Source of the DNA: CAZTVF01 sp964616985
GTDB lineage: Bacteria; Planctomycetota; Phycisphaerae; SM23-33
NCBI GenBank assembly: GCA_964616985.1
Contig: CAZTVF010000025.1
Coordinates: 1-52,666, forward strand
DNA length: 52,666 bases
Direction: 5' to 3'
A model generated the notes under the pieces. It worked only from the letters and a program-made list of their open reading frames with translations, ran no database searches and had not been told where the DNA came from. The position numbers and the translations under genes are program-made. Within the stretch, counting starts at the first letter, position 1. Each line of letters opens with the position of its first letter. Positions 8,008-16,014 of the stretch are shown here, piece by piece.

Positions 8008-8161
8008 GGATGAACGAGCCCGCCATCGGACGATTTGTACGCCGCCGACCCCGCAAAAGTTGTTCCCGCCCGCAACCGCGTGGCGTCCCTTGCGGGGAAG
8101 ACAGAGCGGGGTCGGGGGGATTAACCTCGGAGCGGCGCGTGAGGGGAAGACCGAGCAGAAC

Positions 8162-8315
8162 AACCGCGGAGCGGTTGAAATAGCATAGCCTCGGGTTGCG
8201 AGCGCAGCGAGGTACCCGTGGTCACGGCCAGCGTGGCGCACGTCGCAACCGCGGAGCGGTTGGTTAACATCGAGCCCTTGTCACCACAAACGGTTAACCA
8301 ACCGCTCCGCGGTTG
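8162..8315. repeat. Palindromic repeats based on AACCGCGGAGCGGTT, including a perfect 23-bp inverted pair
   Basis: AACCGCGGAGCGGTT occurs at 8162-8176. A 23-bp extended form at 8246-8268 is matched exactly, in reverse complement, at 8293-8315, with a 24-base spacer. A partial form (GAGCCGCTCCGCGGC) lies near 8382. The pair would fold into a long hairpin in either strand. It looks like an intergenic REP-type repeat. Confidence 0.75.
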
Positions 8316-8466
8316 AACATCATCGACCTGCTGTTTCCCCGGGTAGGTCGCTGCGCGACCAACCCGAGGCTAGAGCTATTGAGCCGCTCCGCGGCTTCCG
8401 ACGAGGTGTACGGCGAGGGATTGCCCCTCGAACTTGGCCAATGCGCGGCCATGTGTCGCCGTTAAT

Positions 8467-8602
8467 TTCCGCTCTCTCCATCGAATCCCCCAGTCCCGCC
8501 TCTTTCCATTTCTTCGCTTCTTCTTCTTCTTCTTCTTCTTCCATGTAATCTTTTAATCCCGCCAATCCCGCTCTCTTTCTGTTTCTTCTTCTCCCCCTCG
8601 CC
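8467..8602 (+). repeat. Same-orientation degenerate copies of the element-end repeat with a TTC microsatellite
   Basis: The 17-bp core in the orientation AATCCCGCTCTCTTTCT is present exactly at 8564-8580. A degenerate copy (GAATCCCCCAGTCCCGCCTC) starts near 8481, and a still weaker one (CCGCTCTCTCC) lies near 8467. A pure (TTC)n tract lies between about 8517 and 8541. The flank after the core also resembles that at 963-1003 (TTTCTTCTTC...CGCCCAC). No inverted partner or gene was seen here, so this looks like a solo or tandem end. Confidence 0.65.
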
Positions 8603-8631
8603 CACGTCCGCGCCTTGGTCCCGGCCGCATC

Positions 8632-8660
8632 TTGCGGTTCTCGGCCGGCTCGGCTATTAT
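8632..8660 (+). promoter_or_regulatory. Sigma70-like promoter for rex
   Basis: TTGCGG (8632-8637), a 17-base spacer and TATTAT (8655-8660) lie upstream of the rex ATG at 8702, predicting a leader of about 35 bases. The -10 matches 5/6; the -35 is weak at 3/6. Confidence 0.5.
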
Positions 8661-8701
8661 CCCCGTGCAAGTCGAGGGCGTCGTTGCGCTGGCACCCATC
8701 T

Positions 8702-9397
8702 ATGACAACGAGACTGATCCGCGTGAAAAACCAAACACCTCCCAAGTCAGCCGTCCTGCGTCTCAGCGCCTACCTGAGGCTGCTGGAGACATTGGCCGCC
8801 GAAGGCTCGCGCAGCGTCGCCAGCAGCCAGCTTGCGCGGCGGCTGGGAAGCACCGCCGCCCAGGTTCGCAAGGACCTGGCGTGCTTCGGGCAGTTTGGGC
8901 GCCGGGGCGTGGGCTACGATGTCAGTGGGCTCGCCGGCGCCCTGCGACACGTGCTGGGCACCGACCAGGTGTGGAACGTCGTGCTCGTCGGGGCCGGAGA
9001 CCTCGGCAGCGCGCTCATGCGGTACCGGGGCTTTGGACGAAGGGGCTTCAAGTTCGTCGCCGCCTTCGATGTCTCGCCCGGCCGCCTGGGCACCGAGATC
9101 GAGGGTGTGCCCGTGATGCACATTGACCGGCTGGCCGAGATCGTCCGAAAACATCGCGTCAAGCTGGCCGTCGTGGCCGTGCCCAACTGGGCTGCCCAGC
9201 AGGTGGTCGATCAACTGTGCGAGGCCGGCGTGACGGGCATCCTCAATTTCGCCCCCGCCGCGCTGGACACGCCCGCCACCGTCTCCGTCGGGCTGGTCGA
9301 CCTGGCCGCCTCGCTGGAGCAACTGAGCTTCCGCGTGGGCGCAAGCGGGCGTCAGGACCCCGCCGCGCGGCGCCGCAAGAGCAGGACGAATGAATGA
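8702..9397 (+). CDS. rex: Redox-sensing transcriptional repressor Rex
   Basis: This 231-residue regulator senses the NADH/NAD+ ratio and represses fermentation and respiration genes when NADH is low. An N-terminal winged helix (residues ~17-72) carries the Rex hallmark QVRKDLACFGQFGRRGVGYD, followed by a Rossmann domain with GAGDLG at 97-102 and the later FDVSPGRLG and LNFAPA segments. I chose MTTRLIRVKN at 8702 because longer upstream readings cross the repeat region and would precede the predicted transcription start. No strong Shine-Dalgarno site is visible. Its stop overlaps the start of the aminopeptidase gene (ATGA), so the two are translationally coupled. A perfect Rex operator was not found in the window. 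Confidence 0.93.
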   Translation: MTTRLIRVKNQTPPKSAVLRLSAYLRLLETLAAEGSRSVASSQLARRLGSTAAQVRKDLACFGQFGRRGVGYDVSGLAGALRHVLGTDQVWNVVLVGAGDLGSALMRYRGFGRRGFKFVAAFDVSPGRLGTEIEGVPVMHIDRLAEIVRKHRVKLAVVAVPNWAAQQVVDQLCEAGVTGILNFAPAALDTPATVSVGLVDLAASLEQLSFRVGASGRQDPAARRRKSRTNE

Positions 9398-10509
9398 ATA
9401 TGACCCAACCTAATAATAATGTACTCCAGACCCGCCGTCGCCGCGTGCTGGCCGCTGCCAAGGCCCAGGGCGCCGCGGCCATCCTCATCACCAAGCCCCA
9501 GGACGTCCGCTACGTCACGGGCTTCACCGGCGACGACAGCTATGCACTGCTTGCCCCGGCGGCGGCCACGCTGATCACCGATGGCCGCTTCACCGAGCAG
9601 GCCGCCAACGAATGCCCCGACATCGAACGGCTGGTCCGCACGGGCCCGATCTTCCCGACCGTCGCCCAGGCGGCGAAGACGCTGCGCCTGCGGACGCTGG
9701 CGGTGCAGGGGGGGCACATGACGATCCAAGGCCGCGAGCTGCTGCAGAAGGCCCTGGGGCGGGTGAAGATCGTCCCGCTGACGGACATCCTGGGCCCGCT
9801 GCGGTCGGTCAAGGACGAAGGCGAGGTCGCCGTCATCCGCCTCGCCGTGCGGGCCGCCCAGGAAGGCTTCAAGGCCCTGGTCGCCCAGGGCAAACGCGGC
9901 TGGGTCGGGCGCACCGAGCGGCAGATCGCGGCCGAACTGGAGTACCGCATGCGGCTGGCGGGGGCCGACGAGGCGTCGTTCGAGACGATCGTGGCCGTGG
10001 GCCCGCACAGTTCGCTGCCGCATTACCGGCCGGGCGGCGCGCGGGTGCAGAAGGACAGCTTCGTCCTGGTGGACTGGGGGGCCCGGGTGGCGGGGTATTG
10101 CAGCGACTTGACCCGCGTGGTGTTCGCCGGTAGAATCCCGCCCCAAATGGCCGAGGTCTATGAGGTCGTGTTCCGCTCCCAGAATGCCGGGCGGCGGGCG
10201 TGCCGAAGCGGCGTTTCGGCGGCGGCGGTGGACAAGGCCGCCCGCGGCGTGATCGATGCGGCAGGCTACGGCAAGGAATTCGTGCACGGCCTGGGCCACG
10301 GCGTGGGGCTAGAGATTCACGAGGCCCCGGGGCTGAGCAGGCTCAACCCCGGGCGCCTCCGCAGCGGCATGGTTGTGACCGTCGAGCCCGGGATTTACCT
10401 CCCCGGCGTCGGCGGGGTCCGGATCGAAGACGACGTCCTGATCACCCCCGGCGGCTGCCAGCCGCTGACGTCGCTGCCGCGGGACCTGCGTGCGATGGTC
10501 CTTCGGTGA
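9394..10509 (+). CDS. pepP: Xaa-Pro aminopeptidase, M24B family
   Basis: This 371-residue metallopeptidase removes N-terminal residues preceding proline. A creatinase-like N-terminal domain (residues 1-130, with DVRYVTGFTGDDSYALL) is followed by the pita-bread catalytic domain. The five metal ligands are visible: D in LVDWGAR, D in CSDLTRVV, H in HGLGHGVGLEIHE, E in TVEPGIYLP and E in RIEDDVLI. It overlaps rex by 4 nt. The order peptidase then accB-accC recalls the common bacterial pepQ-efp-accBC neighbourhood, but efp is missing here and a 138-bp inverted-repeat element occupies the gap instead. A cytoplasmic role in finishing peptide breakdown would suit the nearby peptide importer. The symbol could equally be pepQ or ypdF. 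Confidence 0.92.
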   Translation: MNMTQPNNNVLQTRRRRVLAAAKAQGAAAILITKPQDVRYVTGFTGDDSYALLAPAAATLITDGRFTEQAANECPDIERLVRTGPIFPTVAQAAKTLRLRTLAVQGGHMTIQGRELLQKALGRVKIVPLTDILGPLRSVKDEGEVAVIRLAVRAAQEGFKALVAQGKRGWVGRTERQIAAELEYRMRLAGADEASFETIVAVGPHSSLPHYRPGGARVQKDSFVLVDWGARVAGYCSDLTRVVFAGRIPPQMAEVYEVVFRSQNAGRRACRSGVSAAAVDKAARGVIDAAGYGKEFVHGLGHGVGLEIHEAPGLSRLNPGRLRSGMVVTVEPGIYLPGVGGVRIEDDVLITPGGCQPLTSLPRDLRAMVLR

Positions 10510-10516
10510 ATGTGTT

Positions 10517-10654
10517 GGGTGCCATGCCGAAGCGTACCCGCGCCGGCATGCCCCGCACGGCAATTGGGAATGTTTGGCAAGATGGTGTTCCGGCGCGGTC
10601 TACGCGAGGCATGCCGGCGCGTCACAAACAGCGTGACGCTTCGGCATGGCACCC
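10517..10654. repeat. 138-bp intergenic element with nested inverted repeats (GCCATGCCGAAGCG family)
   Basis: The outer arms GGGTGCCATGCCGAAGCG (10517-10534) and their exact reverse complement (10637-10654) are 18 bp long. Inside them CGCGCCGGCATGCC (10540-10553) pairs with a matching inverted copy at 10608-10621. Related halves occur at 37523-37620 and 39434-39590. No ORF is supported inside. Confidence 0.8.
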
Positions 10655-10687
10655 GGTGCAGCGCTGGACAAATGGAAAAGGAAGCGA

Positions 10688-11149
10688 ATGGACATCAAGG
10701 ATATCAAGCAGCTTGTGCGGCTGATGGTCGAGAATGACCTGGGCGAGCTCGAGATCGCCGATGGCGAAAGCAAGGTCCACCTCAAGCGAGGCACGGGCGT
10801 TGCCCCCGTCGTCACGGTGGCCCCGGCGGTGCAGCATGCCGTCGCCGCCGCTCCCGCCGCCGCGGCCGCCGCGGCCGCCGCAGCGGCCCCCGAGCCCCCG
10901 GCCGAGAACCTCATCGAGATCAAGAGCCCCATGGTCGGCACCTTCTACTCCGCCCCCAGCCCCGACAGCGAGACATTCGTGACCGTGGGCTCGGCCGTGA
11001 CGGACAACTCGGCCGTCTGCATCATCGAGGCGATGAAGGTGATGAACGAGATCAAGGCGGAGTGCTCCGGCACGATCCGCGAAATCTGCGTCAAGAACGC
11101 CCAGCCCGTCGAATATGGGCAGGTGCTCTTCCGCGTCAAACCCAATTAA
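10688..11149 (+). CDS. accB: Acetyl-CoA carboxylase biotin carboxyl carrier protein
   Basis: This 153-residue carrier holds the biotin that moves CO2 from AccC to the carboxyltransferase in the first step of fatty-acid synthesis. The N-terminal helical part (MDIKDIKQLVRLMVENDLGE) is joined by an Ala/Pro-rich linker (about residues 45-75, including a run of eleven alanines) to the biotinyl domain. That domain contains the acceptor lysine in EAMKVMNEI. The start at 10688 has AAGGAAG just upstream; the longer reading begins inside the repeat element. accC follows after 15 bases. No carboxyltransferase genes (accA, accD) are in the window. Confidence 0.95.
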   Translation: MDIKDIKQLVRLMVENDLGELEIADGESKVHLKRGTGVAPVVTVAPAVQHAVAAAPAAAAAAAAAAAPEPPAENLIEIKSPMVGTFYSAPSPDSETFVTVGSAVTDNSAVCIIEAMKVMNEIKAECSGTIREICVKNAQPVEYGQVLFRVKPN

Positions 11150-11164
11150 GGCGAGGAGCCCCTC

Positions 11165-12517
11165 ATGTTCTCACGCGTCCTCGTCGCCAACCGCGGCGAA
11201 ATCGCCCTGCGGATCATCCGGGCCTGCAAAGAGCTCGGCATCGAAACGGTCGCCGTCTTCTCCGAGGCCGACCGCAACGCCAGCTATCTTCACCTGGCCG
11301 ATGACCGCATCTGCATCGGCCCGGGCCCCTCGGCCGAAAGCTACCTGAACATCCCGCGAATCATTGCCGCCGCCGAGATCGCCGACGTCCAGGCGATCCA
11401 TCCCGGCTACGGATTCCTGGCCGAGAACGCCCACTTCGCCGAGGTCTGCCGCGACTGCAAGATCGAGTTCATCGGTCCCAGCGTCGACAGCATGCGCAAG
11501 CTGGGCGACAAGATCTCGGCCAAGGCCCTGGCCAAGGCCGCCCGCGTGCCCACCACGCCCGACAGCAACGGCGCGATCGAGACCGTTGATGCCGCCGCTG
11601 CCATGGCTGACAAGATCGGCTACCCGGTGGCGCTCAAGGCGGCCGCCGGCGGCGGGGGACGCGGCATCCGCTTCGCCCACAACGAGGCCACCCTCCGCAG
11701 CATGTTCAAGCAGGCCCAGGCCGAGGCGCAGATCGCCTTCGGCGACGGCCGCCTGTACATGGAAAAGTGCATCGAGAACTTCCGCCACATCGAGGTGCAG
11801 ATCCTCGGCGACGGGCGGGGCAACGTCGTGCACCTCTTCGAGCGCGAGTGCTCCGTGCAGCGCCGCCGCCAGAAGGTCATCGAAGAGACCCCCGCCCCGG
11901 GCCTGCGCCCCGAGCTGCGCAAGGAGATCTGCGAGTCGGCCGTCCGCCTGGCCAAGGAAGTGAACTACTGCTCGGCCGGCACGGTGGAGTTCATGCTGGA
12001 CGCGCAGGAGAAGTTTTACTTCCTCGAGGTCAACACCCGCATCCAGGTCGAGCACCCGATCACCGAGATGGTGGTGGGGGAGGACCTGGTGAAGTGGCAG
12101 CTTCGCATCGCCGCCGGCGAGCCTCTGACGCTTCGCCAGGAGGACCTGGTGCAGCGGGGCGTGGCGCTGGAATGCCGCATCAACGCCGAGGACCCCTCGC
12201 ATAACTTCCGCCCCTCGCCGGGCAAGGTCGATGCGTTCGTCTCCCCCGGCGGGCTGGGCGTGCGGTGGGATTCGCACGTGTACCAGGGCTACGAGATCCC
12301 GCCGACCTACGACAGCCTCGTCGGCAAGCTCATCACGCATCGGCCCACGCGGGCCGAGGCCATCGCCACGATGAAGCGGGCCCTGGACGAATTCGTCATC
12401 TACCCCACCAAGACCACCATCCCCCTGTGCCGCGAGATCCTCTCGCACAAGAAGTTCATCGAGGGGGACTGGAACACGACGTTCATCGAACGCGAGATGT
12501 TGGGCAACAATCCGTAA
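11165..12517 (+). CDS. accC: Biotin carboxylase subunit of acetyl-CoA carboxylase
   Basis: At 450 residues this is the usual size for AccC, which uses ATP and bicarbonate to carboxylate the biotin of AccB. It begins MFSRVLVANRGEIALRIIRA. It has the ATP-grasp glycine loop KAAAGGGGRGIRFAH, the ECSVQRRRQKVIEE segment and metal/active-site residues in FYFLEVNTRIQVEHPITEM. The C-terminal biotin-carboxylase domain follows (ECRINAEDPSHNFRPSPGK). A GAGGAG site precedes the ATG. It forms an operon with accB, and probably with rex and the aminopeptidase upstream. Nothing is missing from the active site. Confidence 0.96.
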   Translation: MFSRVLVANRGEIALRIIRACKELGIETVAVFSEADRNASYLHLADDRICIGPGPSAESYLNIPRIIAAAEIADVQAIHPGYGFLAENAHFAEVCRDCKIEFIGPSVDSMRKLGDKISAKALAKAARVPTTPDSNGAIETVDAAAAMADKIGYPVALKAAAGGGGRGIRFAHNEATLRSMFKQAQAEAQIAFGDGRLYMEKCIENFRHIEVQILGDGRGNVVHLFERECSVQRRRQKVIEETPAPGLRPELRKEICESAVRLAKEVNYCSAGTVEFMLDAQEKFYFLEVNTRIQVEHPITEMVVGEDLVKWQLRIAAGEPLTLRQEDLVQRGVALECRINAEDPSHNFRPSPGKVDAFVSPGGLGVRWDSHVYQGYEIPPTYDSLVGKLITHRPTRAEAIATMKRALDEFVIYPTKTTIPLCREILSHKKFIEGDWNTTFIEREMLGNNP

Positions 12518-12523
12518 TGCAGG

Positions 12524-12561
12524 GTGTGCAGGTTCCTGCCCCCAGGGCAGGTTCTGCACAC
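12524..12561. repeat. Hairpin after accC
   Basis: GTGTGCAG (12524-12531) pairs with CTGCACAC (12554-12561), with an inner CCTGCCC/GGGCAGG stem. There is no U-tract, so this is not called as a Rho-independent terminator. It may mark or stabilise the accBC mRNA end, or be another dispersed palindrome. Confidence 0.5.
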
Positions 12562-12673
12562 GGAAATGGCCCCGGCCGCTGCCCGGAGATCGCCCCGGGA
12601 ACGCCCGGCATTGAATTGAGTCCAGGGCATGCGACGCATGCCGCAGTTATACCAACGCAAGGAGAACGTTCAG

Positions 12674-13888
12674 ATGTCTGCAGTCATAAAAGGCAACGCG
12701 GTAGTGGGCCAGTCGGGCGGACCGACGGCGGTGATTAACCAGTCGCTGGTGGGCGTGATCGAGGCGATCTCGAAGGTGGACGGCATCGGCCGCCTGCTGG
12801 GCGCGCGCCATGGCGTGCGGGGCATCATCGAGGAGAAGTTCGTCGACCTCAAGGGCCTTGACCAGGACCTGCTCGAACGCGTCGCGGCCACGCCGTGCGC
12901 GGCCCTGGGCTCGTCGCGCGACAAGCCCGACCAGGAATACTGCGCCAAGATCACCAAGATCTTCCAGAAGAACGACGTCCGCTACTTCTTCTACATCGGC
13001 GGCAACGACTCGGCCGACGCCGCCCGCATCGTCAATGAGATGGCCGCGGCCGACAACTACGAACTCAAGGTCTTCCACATTCCCAAGACGATCGACAACG
13101 ACCTTCGCCTCACCGACCACTGCCCGGGTTACGGCTCGGCCGCCCGTTTCGTGGCCTCGGCCATCCAGGGCGACGACCGCGACAACGCGTCGCTGCCGGG
13201 CGTGAAGATCGACATCATCATGGGCCGCCACGCCGGCTGGCTGACCGCGGCCAGCTGCCTCGCCCGCCAGGACGAGGCCGACGGCCCGCACTTGGTCTAC
13301 GTGCCCGAGGCCCGCATGAGCGAGGAGAAGTTCATCAACGACGTGGCCGAGGCGTACGGCAAGTTCGGCCGCTGCGTGGTGGCGGTCTCCGAAGGCGTCG
13401 AGGACGAGAACGGCAAGGCCTGGGGCGAGAAGATCGTCGCCTCGGCGGAACGCGACAGCCACGGCAACGTGCAGCTGTCGGGCTCGGGCGCCTTGGGCGA
13501 CTTCCTCGCCGAGATCGTCAAGACGAAGGTCTCGGCCAAGCTGGGCGGCAAGAAGCTCCGCGTGCGTGCCGACACGTTCGGCTACCTGCAGCGCAGCTTC
13601 GCCGGCTACGCCTCGCCGATCGATCAGAAGGAAGCCCGCGCGGTCGGCCGCAAGGCCGTCGAGTTCGTCACCCGCGGCTCCAAGAGCGGCACGGTGGCGA
13701 TGAAGCGCAAGGAAGGCGGCACGTACGGCGTGACGTATTTCCGCGGCGAACTGTCCGACGTGGCCCGCGCCACCAAGGACTTGCCCAAGGAATACATCAA
13801 CGCCACCGGCAACGGCATCACCGAGGCGTTCCGCGCCTACGCCCTGCCGCTGGTGGGCAAGCTGCCCGTGATCGGCAAGCTGTTCTAA
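12674..13888 (+). CDS. pfp: Pyrophosphate-type 6-phosphofructokinase
   Basis: This 404-residue protein belongs to the phosphofructokinase family (fructose-6-phosphate to fructose-1,6-bisphosphate). Several residues indicate the PPi-using branch: GGNDS at 109-113 where ATP enzymes have GGDGS, PKTIDND at 137-143 with Lys after Pro, and MGRHAGWL at 183-190. PPi enzymes work reversibly and save ATP in glycolysis. The start at 12674 follows AAGGAG with a spacing of about 10. A longer frame-compatible start exists at 12629 but lies before the ribosome-binding site. A strong terminator follows the gene. Donor specificity is inferred from motifs only; an ATP-using member of this clade cannot be wholly excluded. 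Confidence 0.9.
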   Translation: MSAVIKGNAVVGQSGGPTAVINQSLVGVIEAISKVDGIGRLLGARHGVRGIIEEKFVDLKGLDQDLLERVAATPCAALGSSRDKPDQEYCAKITKIFQKNDVRYFFYIGGNDSADAARIVNEMAAADNYELKVFHIPKTIDNDLRLTDHCPGYGSAARFVASAIQGDDRDNASLPGVKIDIIMGRHAGWLTAASCLARQDEADGPHLVYVPEARMSEEKFINDVAEAYGKFGRCVVAVSEGVEDENGKAWGEKIVASAERDSHGNVQLSGSGALGDFLAEIVKTKVSAKLGGKKLRVRADTFGYLQRSFAGYASPIDQKEARAVGRKAVEFVTRGSKSGTVAMKRKEGGTYGVTYFRGELSDVARATKDLPKEYINATGNGITEAFRAYALPLVGKLPVIGKLF

Positions 13889-13894
13889 CAAACC

Positions 13895-13921
13895 GGGTGG
13901 CGGCCTTCCCATGCCGCCGCC
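13895..13921. repeat. Imperfect GGTGGCGGCC-family palindrome
   Basis: GGGTGGCGGC (from 13895) and GCCGCCGCC (to 13921) form an imperfect stem just after the phosphofructokinase stop. It is related to the copies at 6666-6691 and 21221-21286. Confidence 0.55.
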
Positions 13922-13943
13922 TTCAGAGCGAGTCTCCTCAAAG

Positions 13944-13975
13944 CCCCGGCACTGCGTTGCCGGGGTTTTGCTTTT
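13944..13975 (+). terminator. Rho-independent terminator after pfp
   Basis: CCCCGGCA (13944-13951), loop CTGCGT and TGCCGGGG (13958-13965) form an 8-bp GC-rich stem followed at once by TTTTGCTTTT. This is the clearest intrinsic terminator in the window and separates pfp from the kinase gene downstream. Confidence 0.88.
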
Positions 13976-14117
13976 GGCACGGCAGCGCGGGGAGTGAGCG
14001 GCTGCTTTCATGCCTACGATGGGGGCGCGCGCGAAGGCATCGGGGAAAACCTGATTCTGCTTTCGCACTGAAATCGATCCCCGGTGTTACCGATGTAAAG
14101 CCAAGCAGGAGTCTGAA

Positions 14118-15242
14118 ATGACCCAGGTACAGTCCAGTTTTGCGCCGCCGCAACGGCTGGAGGCCGGTGAGGTGGCCGCCCAGTCGCGAGGGGTGATGAG
14201 CCTCACGCAGTTGACGCAGGCGTTCGAGGCGGTGAACGACCTCGTCGTCGTGCTCAACTCGCATCGCCAGATACTCTACGCCAACGGCAACGTGCTGGCC
14301 CTGCTCGGTGCGGGCGGCCTCGACGCCATTCTGGGCCGTCGCCCGGGCGAGGCCCTGGGCTGCCAGCGATCGCATGAATGCGCGGGCGGCTGCGGCACGA
14401 CGAAGTTCTGCGCCGCCTGCGGCGCGGTCAAGGCCATCCTCACCGCCCAGGCCGGCCGCCCCGACTGCCGCGAGTGCAGCATCACGCGCGAGGAATCGGG
14501 GGACGCCCTGGACCTGCTGGTCCGCACCACGCCGCTGGTGATCGACTGCCAGGCATGCACCATCTGCGCCATCCGCGACATCGGCCACGAGAAGCGCCGC
14601 CGCGCCCTGGAGCGGATCTTCTTCCACGACGTGCTGAACACCGCCAGCGGGCTGCTGATGTTCTCGCAGCGCGTCGCCGACGGCCACGACGCCCCCGCCG
14701 ACCGCCAGCGCCTGCACGACCTCGTCACGCGAATGGTCGACGAGATCGTCGCCCAGCGCGACCTGATGGCGGCGGAGACGTCGGAGCTGGCCGTCCGCAA
14801 GGAGAGCTTCAGCGTCTGCGAATTCCTCGAGAGCGTGGTGCAGCTGTATTCGAACGCCCCCGTGTGCCGCAACCGCTGGCTGCTGATCGAGCAGTGCACC
14901 GCCGCCACCATCGAGACCGACCGCCACCTGCTGTCCCGCGTGCTGGGGAACCTGGTCAAGAACGCACTGGAGGCGGCGCCCGAGAACTCCACCGTCGATG
15001 TCTGGGCCGTGGACCTCGACGGCGGCATCGAGTTCGCCGTTCACAACGACGGCGTGATCCCGCCGGCGGTGCAGCTGCAGCTGTTCCAGCGATCGTTCAG
15101 CACCAAGGGCGCGGGCCGCGGCCTAGGCACCTACAGCATCAAGCTGCTCGCCGAGCGATACCTCGGCGGCCGCGTGTCCCTGTCCTCCAACGCCGACGAC
15201 GGCACGACCTTCCGCGTCTGGCTCCCGCGAACGCTGGGGTAG
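14118..15242 (+). CDS. PAS-domain sensor histidine kinase with a cysteine-rich PAS insertion
   Basis: This 374-residue soluble kinase has no membrane segment. A PAS domain covers about residues 30-155 and contains ten cysteines, five of them in GCQRSHECAGGCGTTKFCAA and the following C (82, 88, 92, 98, 101), plus C117, C120, C144, C147 and C150. A short dimerisation segment follows with FFHDVLN; H170 is the likely phosphoacceptor. The catalytic domain shows the N-box (NLVKNALEAAPEN), G-box-like VHNDG and GRGLGTYSIKLL. AGGAG lies seven bases before the ATG. No response regulator is adjacent, so it is an orphan kinase. The Cys pattern recurs in other PAS kinases, and redox or metal sensing is an inference. 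It may also act on a distant partner encoded elsewhere. Confidence 0.88.
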   Translation: MTQVQSSFAPPQRLEAGEVAAQSRGVMSLTQLTQAFEAVNDLVVVLNSHRQILYANGNVLALLGAGGLDAILGRRPGEALGCQRSHECAGGCGTTKFCAACGAVKAILTAQAGRPDCRECSITREESGDALDLLVRTTPLVIDCQACTICAIRDIGHEKRRRALERIFFHDVLNTASGLLMFSQRVADGHDAPADRQRLHDLVTRMVDEIVAQRDLMAAETSELAVRKESFSVCEFLESVVQLYSNAPVCRNRWLLIEQCTAATIETDRHLLSRVLGNLVKNALEAAPENSTVDVWAVDLDGGIEFAVHNDGVIPPAVQLQLFQRSFSTKGAGRGLGTYSIKLLAERYLGGRVSLSSNADDGTTFRVWLPRTLG

Positions 15243-15327
15243 ACGCCCCGCGCAAGCCCCGGCCACGCGGGCCCGCTCCCGCCGCGCCGCCAAATCGCCA
15301 TGACGCCCGCGGGCCGCCGGCGGTATC

Positions 15328-16014
15328 ATGGCCGTCATGGACAACCCCCTTGTTGAGCTGCGAAACGTCTCGATGCAGTACGAAGCCCCGCGCGGGCCGC
15401 GCGTGCTGGCGGGCCTGACGCTGCAGGTCGCCGCGGGGCAGTCGCTGGCCATCGTCGGGCCCTCCGGCTGCGGCAAGAGCACGCTGCTGAACCTCATCGG
15501 CGCCCTCGACAGGCCCACCGGCGGCTCGGTGCTCATCGACGGCGAGGACCTTGCCGCGATGGACGACTCGCAGCTGGCGTCGCTCCGCGCCCGCAAGATC
15601 GGGCTGGTATTCCAGCTCCATCACCTGCTGCCCCAGCTGACCGTGCTGCAGAACGTGCTTGCCCCGGTGCTGGCGGTGAAAAGGGCCTCGATGACCGAGG
15701 CCGCCGCCCGCGCGGCCGAACTCCTGCACCGCGTTGGCCTGGCCGCGCGGATGCACTACCTCCCGGGGCAGCTCTCGGGGGGCGAACGCCAGCGGGCCGC
15801 CGTCGTGCGGGCCCTGATCAATCGCCCCAGGCTCCTGCTGGCCGACGAACCCACCGGCTCGCTCGACCGCGCGGCGGCCGAGTCCCTCGCCGACCTCCTG
15901 GCTGAACTCCACGGCGAAGGCCTGGCCATCATCGTCGCGACGCACTCGCCCGCCTTGGCGCGGCGGATGCAGGCGGTAATGGAGCTCTCTGCCGGGACGC
16001 TGAATCCGCAATGA
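15328..16014 (+). CDS. ABC transporter ATPase, LolD/MacB type
   Basis: This 228-residue ATPase has Walker A GPSGCGKST, the Q-loop in GLVFQLHHLLPQLTVLQNV, signature LSGGERQR, and Walker B LLLADEPTGSLD. The FQxHxLLPxLTxxENV pattern belongs to the LolD/MacB/FtsE group, which works with FtsX-type permeases in mechanotransmission rather than solute import. Two nearby start codons are possible (15328 and 15337); neither has a good ribosome-binding site. Its stop overlaps the permease start by 4 nt, so ATPase and permease are a pair. Likely functions are lipoprotein release or extrusion of a cell-envelope compound; the substrate is unknown. Confidence 0.92.
   Translation: MAVMDNPLVELRNVSMQYEAPRGPRVLAGLTLQVAAGQSLAIVGPSGCGKSTLLNLIGALDRPTGGSVLIDGEDLAAMDDSQLASLRARKIGLVFQLHHLLPQLTVLQNVLAPVLAVKRASMTEAAARAAELLHRVGLAARMHYLPGQLSGGERQRAAVVRALINRPRLLLADEPTGSLDRAAAESLADLLAELHGEGLAIIVATHSPALARRMQAVMELSAGTLNPQ

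Larger units (their letters stand above)
7937..8701. other. 765-bp stretch without a supported gene, filled with repeats
   Basis: Short reading frames occur here on both strands but have Arg/Pro/Glu-rich translations and no start signals, so none is called. The stretch holds a minus-strand promoter (7978-8007), palindromic ACCGCGGAGCGGT repeats (8162-8315, with a relative near 8382), a TTC microsatellite with degenerate copies of the element-end repeat (8467-8602), and the proposed rex promoter (8632-8660). Confidence 0.7.

Noticed and set aside
8278..8289. TTGT-CACC-ACAA as a Rex operator about 420 bases upstream of rex
   Set aside because: Only four-base arms match and the site lies far upstream inside repeats; it is too weak for the usual Rex palindrome.
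10840..10900. Alanine-coding GCC tract in accB as a repeat or frameshift site
   Set aside because: It is the normal Ala/Pro-rich hinge of biotin carrier proteins, and the frame continues correctly to the biotinyl motif.
12647..14068. Minus-strand open frame opposite the phosphofructokinase gene, running over the terminator
   Set aside because: No family features, and it overlaps a strong gene and its intrinsic terminator.
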